Source: an uncultured Opitutaceae bacterium (lineage in GTDB: Bacteria > Verrucomicrobiota > Verrucomicrobiia > Opitutales > Opitutaceae). Taken from it: a stretch of DNA of 64,000 bases. Positions 29,519-40,000 of the stretch are shown in pieces; within the stretch, counting starts at the first letter, position 1, and each line of letters starts with the position of its first letter. The translations under genes and the position numbers were made by a program. The stretch covers positions 1 through 64,000 of the forward strand of contig CAITEC010000063.1 of NCBI GenBank assembly GCA_903891325.1, given 5' to 3'. The notes below the pieces were generated by a model. That model saw only the letters and a program-made list of their open reading frames with translations, was not told where the DNA came from and did no database searches.

Positions 29519-30442
29519 TCAGACTGAATCGTACCGGCGGCTCACTTCGTCGAATCGCCTGGCGGCGTCGCGGCAGATGGAGTCAAGCAACTCGGGGGAG
29601 AGGGAAAGCCGCGCGACCACACCCGGCTCGACATCGGTGGCCGGGTCGAGGTCGCGCGTCCGGCCCTCAACGCGCTTGGCTATGATGTTTGCAAGGTAGG
29701 CCGAGTCGCAGATAAGGTCCTTCCCCCGTTCGGGATCGTGATGAAATGTGATGCCCAGCACGACGCGGGGCGGCAGGTTCCAATGCCGCGCGATGATCCC
29801 GCCAAGTTCCCCGTGGTTCATGCCAAGGACGCTCGACTCGAACTCGATATCCGTGACGGCCGCGGCATCGTGGGATCGGCGAATATATCCGGAGATTTCA
29901 GGGCTCATGAAACGCCCCATCACGAGTTTCCCGACATCGTGCAGAAGAGCGGCGGTGAACGTCTCGGAGGGAACGGGAGTCCGCTGGCACGATTGCATCG
30001 CATCGACGGCGACCGCCGCCGCGACGGAATGCCGCCAGAGCGCCCCCTCCGGAAGACTGTAGGCGGGGATGGCCGACTGCATGGCCGGGCGCGCGGCGGC
30101 GGCCACGGCAAGGGCCACGACGTGGGAAAAACCCATCCGCTCCACCGCGTCGGTCACCGTCGAAATTGGGAGGGCGCTGGCGCTTGCCGCGGAATTTGCC
30201 GCGCGGATGAGCTTGAGTGTGAGAACCTGGTCAAATGAGATCAGGTCGGCCAGGTCCTCAACGTGGCAATTCTGCTGTGCCGCCATGCCGGCAAGCCTGG
30301 TCACGCTTGCGGGCAGCGGCGCCAACTCAAGCGCCTGCTCGACGACTTCATTGAGATTGAACGCCAAGGGACCGCCGGCTCCGGCGCTCCAGGTGGTCAA
30401 ATCCGCCAGGGCGGGGGAACCGGGGTTGTTTGGCGATTTCAT
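29519..30442 (-). CDS. HDOD-domain protein
   Basis: 307 aa, soluble. The HDOD fold covers most of the chain: LPASVTRLAGMAAQQNCHVEDLADLI begins it, then LKLIRAANSA and AVERMGFSHVVALAV, with LWRHSVAAAVAVDAM, LLHDVGKLVMGRF and FHHDPERGKDL toward the end. The HD of the hydrolase relatives survives as LHDVGKL, so residual metal binding is possible. HDOD proteins are usually regulators or adaptors in signalling, motility or stress; no partner domain is present. It sits 68 bp upstream of acyP on the same strand. Confidence 0.85.
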   Translation of the reverse strand: MKSPNNPGSPALADLTTWSAGAGGPLAFNLNEVVEQALELAPLPASVTRLAGMAAQQNCHVEDLADLISFDQVLTLKLIRAANSAASASALPISTVTDAVERMGFSHVVALAVAAAARPAMQSAIPAYSLPEGALWRHSVAAAVAVDAMQSCQRTPVPSETFTAALLHDVGKLVMGRFMSPEISGYIRRSHDAAAVTDIEFESSVLGMNHGELGGIIARHWNLPPRVVLGITFHHDPERGKDLICDSAYLANIIAKRVEGRTRDLDPATDVEPGVVARLSLSPELLDSICRDAARRFDEVSRRYDSV

Positions 30443-30543
30443 CCAGAGGGAGCATCGGCCGGATTTCCGATTTGATTAGCCCAATTTCGGGCAGCGGGTC
30501 AATTTGAAGAGAGATCGATTTTTCATTTCCAACCAGGCCTGAT

Positions 30544-30616
30544 GGTGGAGCGCGATCTCCGAGCGCGCTTGGCGACCACAGTCGCGAACAGGCGTGCCCG
30601 GAGGTCACGCTCCACC
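30544..30616. repeat. inverted repeat in the HDOD/MFS gap
   Basis: GGTGGAGCG (30544-30552) and CGCTCCACC (30608-30616) are perfect 9-bp inverted arms around a GC-rich centre that also contains GCGCGATCTCCGAGCGCGC. This is the only structure seen in the 240-bp gap between the HDOD gene start and the MFS gene end. It may be a degenerate intergenic element or a terminator for the MFS gene. Confidence 0.4.
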
Positions 30617-30682
30617 TTCAAACTGCCCCATTATGCATTTTCGCATGCGGTCCCATTGGACGCCCGCGACGGCGATCGCGGA

Positions 30683-31936
30683 CTACCCGGCCTTCCGGAT
30701 TTCACCGCCCAGCCGGTCGTAGGCGAGAAGTTGCGGAAACAGCCGCATCCAGATCGCCCCGACCATGATTGTGCCCACGCCTCCCAGCACCGTTGCCGGC
30801 ACCGTGCCCAGCCACGCAGCGGTTATTCCAGACTCGAACTCGCCGAGCTGGTTGGAGGTGCCGATGAAAAGGGCGTTCACCGCGCTCACCTTTCCGCGCA
30901 TCGCGTCGGGGGTGCGCAATTGCACGAGCGAGCTGCGGATAACCACGCTCACGATATCGGCCGCGCCGAGCGCCATCAGCGCGGCAAACGAGAGAAGGGG
31001 CGAGCGCGAGACGCCGAACACAATGGTTGCGGCCCCGAAGGCAAAGACCGCGGCGAACATCTTTGGCCCCGCCTTCCCGCCCAGCGGCCGGCGCATGAGA
31101 AGGGCGGACATCGCGAGCGAGCCGATCGAGGGAGCCGCCCGCAGGAGTCCGAGCCCGACCGACCCCATGCGCAGGATGTCGCGGGCATACACGGGAAGGA
31201 GCGCAGTGGCCCCGCCGAGAAGCACCGCAAAGAGGTCCAGGGAGATGCTCCCCAGGATCACCGGCTGGCCCCGGATGTAGTGAAGCCCGGAAAAGACCGT
31301 GTCCGATCCCGCGCGCTTTCGGGCAGGCGGTGCCGGCGCCATTCGTATGGCCGCGGTGAGCCCGGCTCCCGCGAGCGCCAGCAGCCCGGCGAGCGCATAG
31401 GGGACGGCCGCACCCGCGGCGTACAGGAGCCCGCCGACGGCCGGACCGACGATTGATGCGGTCTGAAAGATCGCCGATCCCCAGGCGATGGCCTTTGGCA
31501 CCAGGGCAGCGGGAACGAGGTTGGGCATGAGCGCCTGGCTTGCGGGCCTCTCAAAGGCCCGCGCCGCGCCGCTCAGGGCAACGGAGGCGAAGAGGGTCGC
31601 CGGCGTGAGCCACCCCGCGCGACTACCGACGGCAAGTACCGCCATGACCACGCCCTGGGCGGCCATGGCGACGGCCGAGACGAGCCGGCGATCGTGGCGA
31701 TCGGCGACGTGGCCTGTCACCAGGGTGAGCAGCATCATGGGCAGGAACTGCGCCAGGCCGACCATCCCCAGCTCGAAGGTGCTTCGGGTCAGGGCGTAGA
31801 TCTGCCAGCCCACGGCAACCCCCTGGATTTGGAAGGCCAATGCCGACGCTCCGCGTGCGTACCAGAAAAGACCAAACCCGGGGTGTTCCCTGAGAAAGCT
31901 CCGACCCGGCCGGTCCTGCGACTCTGTGTTTGGCAC
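30683..31936 (-). CDS. MFS transporter, EntS/MFS_3-like exporter
   Basis: 417 aa with about 12 membrane helices. The MFS loop signature is GHVADRHDRRLV after TM2, and the N-terminal FLREHPGFGLFWYARGASALA is typical of the EntS/macrolide-efflux group. The middle loop is short (PAPPARKRAGSD) and the repeat motif LMRRPLGGKAGPKM lies in the second half. The substrate is unknown. The start is a GTG (VPNTESQDRPG). It is not obviously in an operon: 240 bp separate it from the HDOD gene and the 5' side faces a 347-bp gap. Confidence 0.85.
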   Translation of the reverse strand: MPNTESQDRPGRSFLREHPGFGLFWYARGASALAFQIQGVAVGWQIYALTRSTFELGMVGLAQFLPMMLLTLVTGHVADRHDRRLVSAVAMAAQGVVMAVLAVGSRAGWLTPATLFASVALSGAARAFERPASQALMPNLVPAALVPKAIAWGSAIFQTASIVGPAVGGLLYAAGAAVPYALAGLLALAGAGLTAAIRMAPAPPARKRAGSDTVFSGLHYIRGQPVILGSISLDLFAVLLGGATALLPVYARDILRMGSVGLGLLRAAPSIGSLAMSALLMRRPLGGKAGPKMFAAVFAFGAATIVFGVSRSPLLSFAALMALGAADIVSVVIRSSLVQLRTPDAMRGKVSAVNALFIGTSNQLGEFESGITAAWLGTVPATVLGGVGTIMVGAIWMRLFPQLLAYDRLGGEIRKAG

Positions 31937-32283
31937 CGCCTTGGAAAGTGCGATCGCGCCTCCGAGGTCAAGACGAAGTCTGGCGTCGCCAAACAGGGCA
32001 CATTTCGCGGGGCCGGAAGAAAGTCCTTGCCTCAGCCGCTTCGCGAGCCGTATTCAGGACTGGTCCGGCAAGTGTTCAGATGCACGGTTGAGATCGTGGT
32101 TTGAGTCCGGCGTAGCGCCAGTGACGGGACGGCGTAGGCAATGCTCGGTTGGTGCAGTGTCCGATAGGCGGTAGCCCCCGAATCGAGGGACAGCCCGGGG
32201 AGCCGCGCACATGCGGGACAGCCAGTGGCGGTGAGGTCGGTTCGTTCAACCTTAACAATCCCAGGCTCGAGAAAGGAACTCCC
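31937..32283. other. intergenic region between divergent genes
   Basis: A 347-bp gap between the divergent MFS gene and a small hypothetical gene. Purine-rich AGAAAGGAACTCCC just before the ATG at 32284 is one of the best ribosome binding sites in the window. No RNA gene, repeat copy or convincing promoter pair is seen. Confidence 0.5.
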
Positions 32284-32682
32284 ATGAAACTTTCCATTCT
32301 TCTCTCCCAACGTCGGGCGCTTCTCCGGCAGGCGCGCCTGGCCGCATACGCCTTTGCCTATTGGAAACTGGACGAATGCACCCGGAGGATCGCGCGGGCG
32401 GGGATACGGGGCGGCGTCCGTCTGACCCGGGGGGCGCCGGACGCCCCCGAGTGCTTCCCCACCCTCACCGCGATCGACGGCAGCCAGTCCGTCCTCGAGG
32501 AGCACTTCACCGACGAGGACATCATCGACCTGGCCGACTCGGTCGCCCTCGCCACCGGCGAGGGCGAACTGGACGCGACCTTCCGGATCGAGACGCTTTC
32601 CGAGGCCTTCCTGCCGTCCCTCCGACTCGAACTCGAGCGCGGCGGCGTGGACATCGACCGGGCCGTTCAGCCCGTCGAGTGA
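32284..32682 (+). CDS. small hypothetical protein
   Basis: 132 aa, soluble, function not recognised. A basic helical N-terminus (LSILLSQRRALLRQARLAAYAFAYW) is followed by an acidic region (LEEHFTDEDIIDLADSVALATGEGELDATF) and LRLELERGGVDIDRAVQ. The strong purine-rich ribosome binding site fixes the ATG at 32284 although the frame is open 45 codons upstream. Strong third-position GC supports real coding. It starts the plus-strand exported block, but it has no signal peptide itself. Confidence 0.65.
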   Translation: MKLSILLSQRRALLRQARLAAYAFAYWKLDECTRRIARAGIRGGVRLTRGAPDAPECFPTLTAIDGSQSVLEEHFTDEDIIDLADSVALATGEGELDATFRIETLSEAFLPSLRLELERGGVDIDRAVQPVE

Positions 32683-32751
32683 CCCCTTTCCCTCCAGCCG
32701 GACAGGGTCGCGACACGTCGAAATCGGCTAATATACCCTAAATTGGGAACC

Positions 32752-32771
32752 ACTACCCGATTTCGGGTAGT
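32752..32771. promoter_or_regulatory. palindrome upstream of the exported-protein cassette
   Basis: ACTACCCG-ATTT-CGGGTAGT is a perfect 8-bp dyad 59 bp before the chosen ATG of the secreted protein at 32830. It is flanked on the left by an AT-rich run (CTAATATACCCTAAATTGGG) that contrasts with the GC-rich surroundings. This is a good candidate operator or activator site for the genes at 32830-41453. Confidence 0.5.
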
Positions 32772-32829
32772 TGCGGGGCTTGTCCCGTGCGCTCGTTCCT
32801 TAGATGCTTGCCGATGGGCATATAGCGCA

Positions 32830-33471
32830 ATGTCGTTCCCGATCCCAGACTCCTTCATCGCGCCGGTTTTCAGAAAACCAGTGTGCGCGAAATTCGCGAT
32901 TCCAATTTTTCTCCTTGGACTGATGCTTTGCGGTCGATGCGGCGGGATGACGGTCGTGCCGCCCGCCTTTGCCGACCTGGTGGCGCGTGCAGACAGGATA
33001 GTCCGGGTCCGGGTGACGGCGGTGGCAAGCACGTGGGACGATCCCACCGGTCCGAAGGCGATCCATACCGCAGTCACCTTCCGGATCCTGCGGACACTCA
33101 AGGGCCAGTCCGGCGAAACCCTCGTCCTGAGGTTTCTTGGAGGCCAGGTCGGCGAGGTGACGATGGCAGTTCCAGGGATGCCGGTCTTTGACGTCGGGGG
33201 AACCTACATCCTGTTTGTCAGGCGAAATCTCAATGCATTTTGTCCCTTGGTCGGGGTGATGCATGGCAGTTATCGGGTCGCACAAGACCCAGCAACCGGG
33301 GCTGAGCACATTTTGCGAAGCAATTCCGAACCGCTTCGGTCGATTGCCGACGTCAACACTCCAATGGACTCGGTAGTGCCGCCGGCCACGGGAACCGGCG
33401 CCCCGGCAATGACTCGCGATTCCTTTGAAAATGCCATTCTCGGCGAGCTTGGCCATGCCCGCGGTCAATAA
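32830..33471 (+). CDS. secreted protein of the type often paired with matrixins
   Basis: 213 aa. A basic N-region and hydrophobic core (KFAIPIFLLGLMLCG) form a signal peptide or anchor. The mature part has a recurring pattern of exported proteins: LVARADRIVRVRVTAVASTW, TAVTFRILRTLKGQSGETL, LRFLGGQVGEVTMAVPGMP and GGTYILFVRRN. In other bacteria this kind of protein is often encoded next to a matrixin-like metalloprotease; that is recalled knowledge, not a search result. The ATG at 32830 is preferred because an earlier in-frame start would include the palindrome at 32752. Its 3' end overlaps the next gene by 17 bp. Confidence 0.7.
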   Translation: MSFPIPDSFIAPVFRKPVCAKFAIPIFLLGLMLCGRCGGMTVVPPAFADLVARADRIVRVRVTAVASTWDDPTGPKAIHTAVTFRILRTLKGQSGETLVLRFLGGQVGEVTMAVPGMPVFDVGGTYILFVRRNLNAFCPLVGVMHGSYRVAQDPATGAEHILRSNSEPLRSIADVNTPMDSVVPPATGTGAPAMTRDSFENAILGELGHARGQ

Positions 33472-36400
33472 ATCCGGCCCCAGGGAAATTTTCCTGCTTG
33501 GTCTCGCGTTACTGGGCATCCCCGGAGCCGCGCGGGGATATTCCTTATCCGGCCAGGCGTGGCCCGCAGGCACCCCGTCCTACCCATCCCAGATTCAAAT
33601 GCAGCTTCAACTCCAGGATGGCCCTCCGGCCAATCGAACCCTTATTGATGGATCGACCTCCTGGAACCAGGTGGCCATCGCGGCGCTCACCGACTGGAAT
33701 CAATACCTGTACCTGGCTCAGTTCACCTGGGTGAACAATTCACCGCTGTATATTCCCAAGACGCCGGGTGCGGGGAACAACGACAACGTTTTCTTTTCCC
33801 CGACCGTGTACAACAACCAGTGGGGCGATTACGGCGTTGATAGGGAAGACACACTTGCCATCACGATCTACTGGGTGCAGGGAAACCAGATAGTCGAGGG
33901 GGACGTGCTCTTCAACAGCCTCGTGGGCTGGGACTCCTACCGGGGAGCGAAGATCACCGGTGTCAGGGATTTGAGGCGCGTGGCGCTCTTTGAATTCGGC
34001 ATAGTTCTTGGCCTCGCTCCTCCCGACCTGGCGGGCCAGACCGTCAGCGCCATCATGAACAGCACGGTGAGCAACACGGACGACATCACGAACGATGATG
34101 CACTTGGGGCCCAGGCCCTGTACGGCGCGCGCCCCGCCCCGCCTCCGACCATAACCCTGGAGCCGACGAGCCAGGAATCCGTCGTGGGCGGGTCCGTCAC
34201 GCTTTCGGTGACGGCCGGCCCGATCCCCCTGACCTACCAGTGGCAGAAAAACGGGACAAATATCGCATCGGCCAAAGGCACCACATTGACACTGACAAAC
34301 CTTCAGCCCGGGGACTTCACCAGTTATACCGTGGTCGTGTCGAACGGGAGCTCTAGCGTCGCCTCACTGCCCGCAGTCCTGACAATCGGCCTTCAATTCG
34401 TCTCCCAGCCGGCCAACCAGGTGATAGTCCAGGGAGGCGTGGTGACGTTTTCCGCGATGGCCACCGGGACAACGCCAGTGAGCTACCAGTGGAATCTCAA
34501 TGGTTCGCCAATCACCGGAGCCACAGGCTCCACTTACACATTCACGGACAATCCGGCTACCGGAGGATACGCCAGCGCCTATCCCTATACTGTGACCGCG
34601 ACAAACGCTGCAGGGAGCATCACGTCGCAGCCGGCCTATTTCACCGAGGGGCTGGCGATTTCGATCCAACCGGCCTCCCCTGACGCGTGGCTGGGTGGCA
34701 ATGGCGTGATTTACGTGACTGCCCTCTCCACTACTCCCCTCTTTTTCAAACCGAACAGCATCATAGCCACACCCTCGGGCGACCTGGTCATCTCGGATTC
34801 GGGAAACAGGGTGCTCCGTAAACTTTCGGCCGCCGGCGTAGCGTCGACGATCGCGGGCAGTCCGGGAAACACCACGGTCATCGACGGGCAGGGTGCAAAT
34901 GCTGGATTCTTCCTTACCACTAGCATGGCGGTGGATGGCGCAGGCGACATTTACGTCGTCGACGACAATCTGCTTCGAATGGTGACCCCTACCGGAAATG
35001 TCACAACCATTGCCGGAGGAGGGAGATCCGGAGTCAGTTTTGAGCGACTCTCCGGTGTGGCGGTCGACTCGGCCGGCAACGTATTCCTGAGCGACCAGGG
35101 GCAGAACAAGATATTCAAGATGGCGCCAGGCGGCGGCCCCGTCCCTTTCGCGGGAACCGGTACTTCTGGCAGCACGGATGGGCCCGGGCCGACGGCGAGC
35201 TTCAATACCCCCGAGGGAATGGCGGCGGACAGCTCGGGAAGTCTCTATGTCGCCGATACGTACAATTATACGGTTCGCAAGATTTCGCCGTCGGGCATGG
35301 TGACCACGCTTGCCGGCCACCCCGGCGTTCAGGAAACGGGATACGGATCGGGATCTGGCGCAGGCTTTTCGCTTCCTCACGCGATTGCGGTCGACAGTCA
35401 GGGGATGCTTTACGTTGCCGACGTCTCCACCCGAAAGGTGACCCCGGACGGCACGATACTCGGTCCCGAGTATCAGGTGGATGACGCCTATAATATAGCG
35501 GTTGACAGGGCGGGCAACGTTTATGCCTGCGTGGGGAATGGCATTCAGACAACAACCGTTCCCCCTTCATCGTTCAACGGCACGCTTCCCTATTATATAG
35601 CCGGCGACGGCGGCGTTGCCGGATACATTGACGGGCCCATCATGCGCTACCAGTGGCTGCTCAACGGCCAGCCGATATCAGGCGCGACGACTCCGCTGCT
35701 TTCGCTTGGGCCCTTTCAGGTGGGCAATGCCATCTACTCGGTCGTGGTCTCCAATCCATACGGGTCGCTGACGTCGTCGCCGGTGAGTGTGTCCCTATTT
35801 CAATCAAGCGATGTCGTCATTCCCTTTTCAGGGCAGCTCCAGAGCCAAAGCATTGCTGCCGGGGGCTCCGCCGTGCTTGGCGCAGGGCTGGGTTACTTCG
35901 CGGGTGCAGGCGGCCTCCAATGGCTGCGCAACGGTGTGGTGATCCAGGGTGCAACCGGTCCGCAACTGTCGTTGTCGAATGTCGGGCCGGACTCAGCTGG
36001 CGAGTACAGCGTGGAATTTTCCTCCGACGAGGGGACATTCACTTCGATGGCGGCAATTGTGACTGTGACTACCAATGCCCGCCTCATGAACCTATCCGCC
36101 CGTGGCTATGTCGGTGACGGCGCAAGTACCCTCATTGCCGGTTTCTCGGTGGGCGGCACGGGCTCGAAGAATGCGCTAATCCGCGGAGTGGGACCGGGGC
36201 TCAATTCCACCTTTGCATTCCCGGGTACCGTCGGAGATCCCGAATTGAGCTTGTTCGATGGCAATTCAATCCCGATTGCGGCCAACGCAGGCTGGAACGG
36301 GACGATCGTCCCCGGAATTTCTCCCGTGGGAGTCAGCCCACAGCTGGCGGCCGCCTCCCTGATGAACACCCTCGGCGCCTTCCCGCTCAATTCGGGCTCC

Positions 36401-36958
36401 CTTGATTCCGCCATGGCGGTCCTTGCGGCGCCGGGCGGCTACACAGCGGAGATAAGCGCAGCTGACAACAATCCGGGCGTGGGACTGGCCGAGATCTATG
36501 ACGCGGACGCGGGGATTCCCACGGCGCGGCTCATCAACCTCTCCGCCCGCGCCAATGTTGGCACGGGCAATAATGTCCTGGTTGGCGGATTTGTCATTTC
36601 TGGAACGACGTCGGAGACCCTCCTGATTCGGGCTGTTGGCGAGGGACTGTACCTCAACTTTGGGCTTTCCGGCGTGCTCGCAAAGCCCCAGCTCATTCTT
36701 TTTGACGGGAACCGGGCTGTAATCGCCACCAACACGGGCTGGGGAAATCCGTCCATCCGGGGCTCATCGACACTCAGCGTGGGTCTCGAGTCGGCGACCG
36801 CCGACGTCATGGCTGAACTCGGCGCATTCCCGCTTTCCGCCAACTCAACCGACAGCGCTATGGTCGTTACCCTCCCCCCCGGGGAGTACACCGCCCAGGT
36901 AGGCGGCGCGGACGGCGGCACGGGAATCGCGCTTGTCGAAATCTACGTGCTTCAATAG
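33455..36958 (+). CDS. giant exported matrixin-like pseudoprotease with Ig, NHL and C-terminal repeats
   Basis: 1167 aa, with a signal peptide (MPAVNKSGPREIFLLGLALL ending GAARG). About 30-230 is a matrixin-like domain (INxT... style DGSTSWNQVAIAALTDWN). The zinc motif HExxHxxGxxH is replaced: Phe179-Glu180-Phe-Gly-Ile183-Val-Leu-Gly186-Leu-Ala-Pro189, with the Met-turn IMNSTVSN kept. All three His are lost, so zinc proteolysis is not expected. Then come two Ig-like domains (about 230-400; TYQWQKNGTNIA, SYQWNLNGSPIT), NHL repeats (about 420-720; GVAVDSAGNVFLSDQGQNKI, GMAADSSGSLYVADTYNYTV), two more Ig-like units, and two copies of a roughly 150-aa repeat (starting near 874 and 1022; ARLINLSARANVGTGNNVLV). 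The role is probably binding or scaffolding at the cell surface. Confidence 0.75.
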   Translation: MPAVNKSGPREIFLLGLALLGIPGAARGYSLSGQAWPAGTPSYPSQIQMQLQLQDGPPANRTLIDGSTSWNQVAIAALTDWNQYLYLAQFTWVNNSPLYIPKTPGAGNNDNVFFSPTVYNNQWGDYGVDREDTLAITIYWVQGNQIVEGDVLFNSLVGWDSYRGAKITGVRDLRRVALFEFGIVLGLAPPDLAGQTVSAIMNSTVSNTDDITNDDALGAQALYGARPAPPPTITLEPTSQESVVGGSVTLSVTAGPIPLTYQWQKNGTNIASAKGTTLTLTNLQPGDFTSYTVVVSNGSSSVASLPAVLTIGLQFVSQPANQVIVQGGVVTFSAMATGTTPVSYQWNLNGSPITGATGSTYTFTDNPATGGYASAYPYTVTATNAAGSITSQPAYFTEGLAISIQPASPDAWLGGNGVIYVTALSTTPLFFKPNSIIATPSGDLVISDSGNRVLRKLSAAGVASTIAGSPGNTTVIDGQGANAGFFLTTSMAVDGAGDIYVVDDNLLRMVTPTGNVTTIAGGGRSGVSFERLSGVAVDSAGNVFLSDQGQNKIFKMAPGGGPVPFAGTGTSGSTDGPGPTASFNTPEGMAADSSGSLYVADTYNYTVRKISPSGMVTTLAGHPGVQETGYGSGSGAGFSLPHAIAVDSQGMLYVADVSTRKVTPDGTILGPEYQVDDAYNIAVDRAGNVYACVGNGIQTTTVPPSSFNGTLPYYIAGDGGVAGYIDGPIMRYQWLLNGQPISGATTPLLSLGPFQVGNAIYSVVVSNPYGSLTSSPVSVSLFQSSDVVIPFSGQLQSQSIAAGGSAVLGAGLGYFAGAGGLQWLRNGVVIQGATGPQLSLSNVGPDSAGEYSVEFSSDEGTFTSMAAIVTVTTNARLMNLSARGYVGDGASTLIAGFSVGGTGSKNALIRGVGPGLNSTFAFPGTVGDPELSLFDGNSIPIAANAGWNGTIVPGISPVGVSPQLAAASLMNTLGAFPLNSGSLDSAMAVLAAPGGYTAEISAADNNPGVGLAEIYDADAGIPTARLINLSARANVGTGNNVLVGGFVISGTTSETLLIRAVGEGLYLNFGLSGVLAKPQLILFDGNRAVIATNTGWGNPSIRGSSTLSVGLESATADVMAELGAFPLSANSTDSAMVVTLPPGEYTAQVGGADGGTGIALVEIYVLQ

Positions 36959-37001
36959 CGGGCCGCCGGCCCTCCCCAAAAACTTTCAAACCATCCCGAC
37001 A

Positions 37002-40000
37002 GTGCACGCCTCGACTCTCATCGCAGCAGGGAAGTCCGCCAGTGTGGGCCTGCTCCTGCTCGTGTTCGGGGCGACCGCCGCCCGGGCGTCTGCCGATCAG
37101 GGTGGCGGGGCGCCCCGACGCCTGTTTCCGCAGTCCGTGAGGACGGTGTCGGAGGATCCGTCGGCAAGCGGCTGGCATGTGGTTCGCCGGAACCTTTCGG
37201 AGGAGGAGCTCGCGGTGCCCGTTGACTTTCAGATCAGCCTGCAGATGGGCGGGTTCGCCGACCTGCAACGGCGGCTCGAGACCGGGGAGCGAATACCCGC
37301 GTCGGAAATGGAGGCGAAGTATCTTCCCGCCAAGTCGGATTACGACCGGGTGGTTGGGTGGCTGAAAGCCAACGGCATTTCGATCAGCATGGTCGATAGG
37401 AACCACACCACCGTCTATGCGAGGGCCTCGACGGCGCAGGTCGCGCTCGTGCTCGGGACGACCTTTGCCCGGGCGGCAAATGCCGGCGCCGAGGTGACGA
37501 CCGCCATTTCCGCGCCAAGCCTTCCTTCATCGATTGCCGGACCGGTCCTGGGGGTCAGCGGGCTTCAGCCCAATCGCCGAATCGCCAGGGTCCAGCCGAA
37601 GGGCCTCACCGCCCAGTTTATCCCCGGTCCCTACGGATGGAATTGCGCAACTCCGGCAATTTTTGCGGCGAACTACGACTTCCCTGCCTCGCTCGACGGG
37701 ACGGGGCAGACGATAGCCCTGGTCGAGGACTCCGTTTCCAACATTTCGGAATTTGCGCAGTTCTGGAGCGCCGTCGGATCGAGCCAGAAGGTTGAAAACG
37801 TGAGTTACGTCCTCCTCCAACAGCAGAACAATATTCAGCAGCCCAGCAACCCCGAGGATGAGCCGGAGACAGCGTTGGACGTCGAGTGGGCGGGCGCCCT
37901 CGCGCCCGGGGCCTCCATTCGGATCTATGTCCACCAGAATATCGTCACGGCCGTGGGCGCCGTCCTGAACGACCTTCCTGCCCATCCGGGCATGCGAGTC
38001 CTCTCGATCAGCTATGCCGGGCTGGAGGAGGACGCCTACCAGCCGGGCTACGCGCAGACGTTCGCCCAGCTCGCGGCTGCCGGTGTCACGGTGGTCGCGG
38101 CGGCGGGAGAAAACGATCTTCCCAGGACGCCCCCGATTGTCTCCTATCCGGCCAGCGACCCGAACGTGACCGGCATCGGCGGCATAAGGACGTGGTTCAG
38201 CCCCGCGGGCCTGGACGAGGGGGACAACGTCTTCACCGGGGACATCAACATCAATGCGGTCGAGATGAGCGGCCCGAGCTCAATTTTCCCGGTTCCCTCC
38301 TGGCAGTCGGCGGCGCTGGCCTCCTCTGCAACCTACCCGGGAACGAGCGGAATCCACACCGCCGATATCACCGGTCGGTGGGTGCCCGACGTCGCAGCCT
38401 TCGCCAATGGCGAAACCGACCAGGGATTCAACACATTCGCCTACGTCGTCGATACGTACGGGGTGGATGCCCTAGAGGGCACCGAGGTCTCCACCGCCAT
38501 TTGGGCGGGAGTGGCGGCGCTGATGAACCAGGAGCGCGCGCGGATTGGCGGGGCCCCGATGGGTTGCCTGAATCCCCTCCTCTACCCGGCCTTCGACCTC
38601 TACCCGCTCAAGCTCCCGCCCCCGCTCGTGCCCACTTATGCGGTCATTCCAAGCAGCACAAAATACTTCGTGAACGGGCCGGGACTTGGTCGTCCCGACG
38701 TGAGCGAGCTGATCTCCTGCCTGGCCGACAACTTCTATGTCTATACCGACAACACCGCGGCGGGCATTGTGGCCAATAGCGCGGCCACCCTGAACGGATT
38801 CTCAAATTCCCCCAACACCGCCTTTCAGTGGCAGGTGAACAATGGCTCGGGCTGGGTGAATCTCGTCGACGGCTCAAACCCCGGCTTGGCCAGCGGCTAC
38901 CTGGGCAGTGCCAGCCCGCATCTCACCGTGATAGCCTCTTCGGGCTACACCGGGGGATTGCAGTATCGCGCTGTGGGAACCAACTCGCTCGGCGCCACGG
39001 CGGCGACAGCCGCCATAACCCTTTCGCTCGCCAGTCCCCTGGCCGGCTTCACGGTCTCTTCGAATGGAAACGGGACGGGAAATCCGGTTCCGCTGGGCGC
39101 CAGGCTGGGCGTGGGTGTCATCGCCCCCCCGGGGAACGATGATTACTCCTACCAGTGGGAGCTTAACGGCGTTCCCATTCCCGGCGCGACCGAGGAGGGT
39201 TTTTCCGCGGCGTCGGCGACCGCGGCGAATGCGGGCTACTATTCGGTCGTCGTTACCAGCCTCATCTACACAAACCTGTCCACTACGATCAATATCGGGT
39301 ACGTGAACGTGGTTCTCCCGTCCACGGTTTACCATCTCACGCTTCTCGCCGGTGGAGCCACCGGCTTCGCCGACGGCCCCGGCGCTGCGGCTCAATTCGA
39401 GGACCCGGGTGCCTTGGCAGTGGACTCGCAGGGAAATGTCCTTGTCTCCGACGCCGGCAACTATGCGATTCGAAAAATCTCACCATCGGGTGCCACGAGC
39501 ACGCTGGCGGGGAACGGTTCCCTGGGCCTTGTGAATGGAATCAGTTCGGCCGCTGAATTCGCCGAACTGGGCGGGTTGGCGGTTGATTCGGCAGGCAATG
39601 TCATAGTGGTCGACGGTGGCAACTCGGTGATTCGACTCATCAATCCCGCCGGTGTCGTGAGCACGCTGGCGGGCTCGCTGGCGGGCTATGTCGACGGCCC
39701 GGCAGCCACCGCAGAATTCTACGCGCCAACATCGCTCGCGATCGATTCTGCCGGGAATATCGAGGTCGCCGACTTTGGCAATCAGCGGGTCCGGACAGTG
39801 ACTCCGGCCGGCCAGGTGAGCACGAGGGGAAAACTTGCCAATGGCGTCCGTTTATTGGCCGTCGACTCGGCCGGTGACATTTACGTCACCGACTATGTCA
39901 ATCCACCGGAGGTTGACATCCTGGCGCCGGGGGCGGGGCCGGTGGCGTGGTTCGGATCGGAATACTTTGACTATAGTCTGCTCACCGGGATTGCCGTGGA

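Noticed and set aside
34741-35630. NHL region of the matrixin-like protein as a catalytic peptidyl-glycine lyase
   Set aside because: The repeats show only the propeller consensus (GVAVDSAGNVFLSD-type); no catalytic residues are evident, so a binding role is the most that can be claimed.
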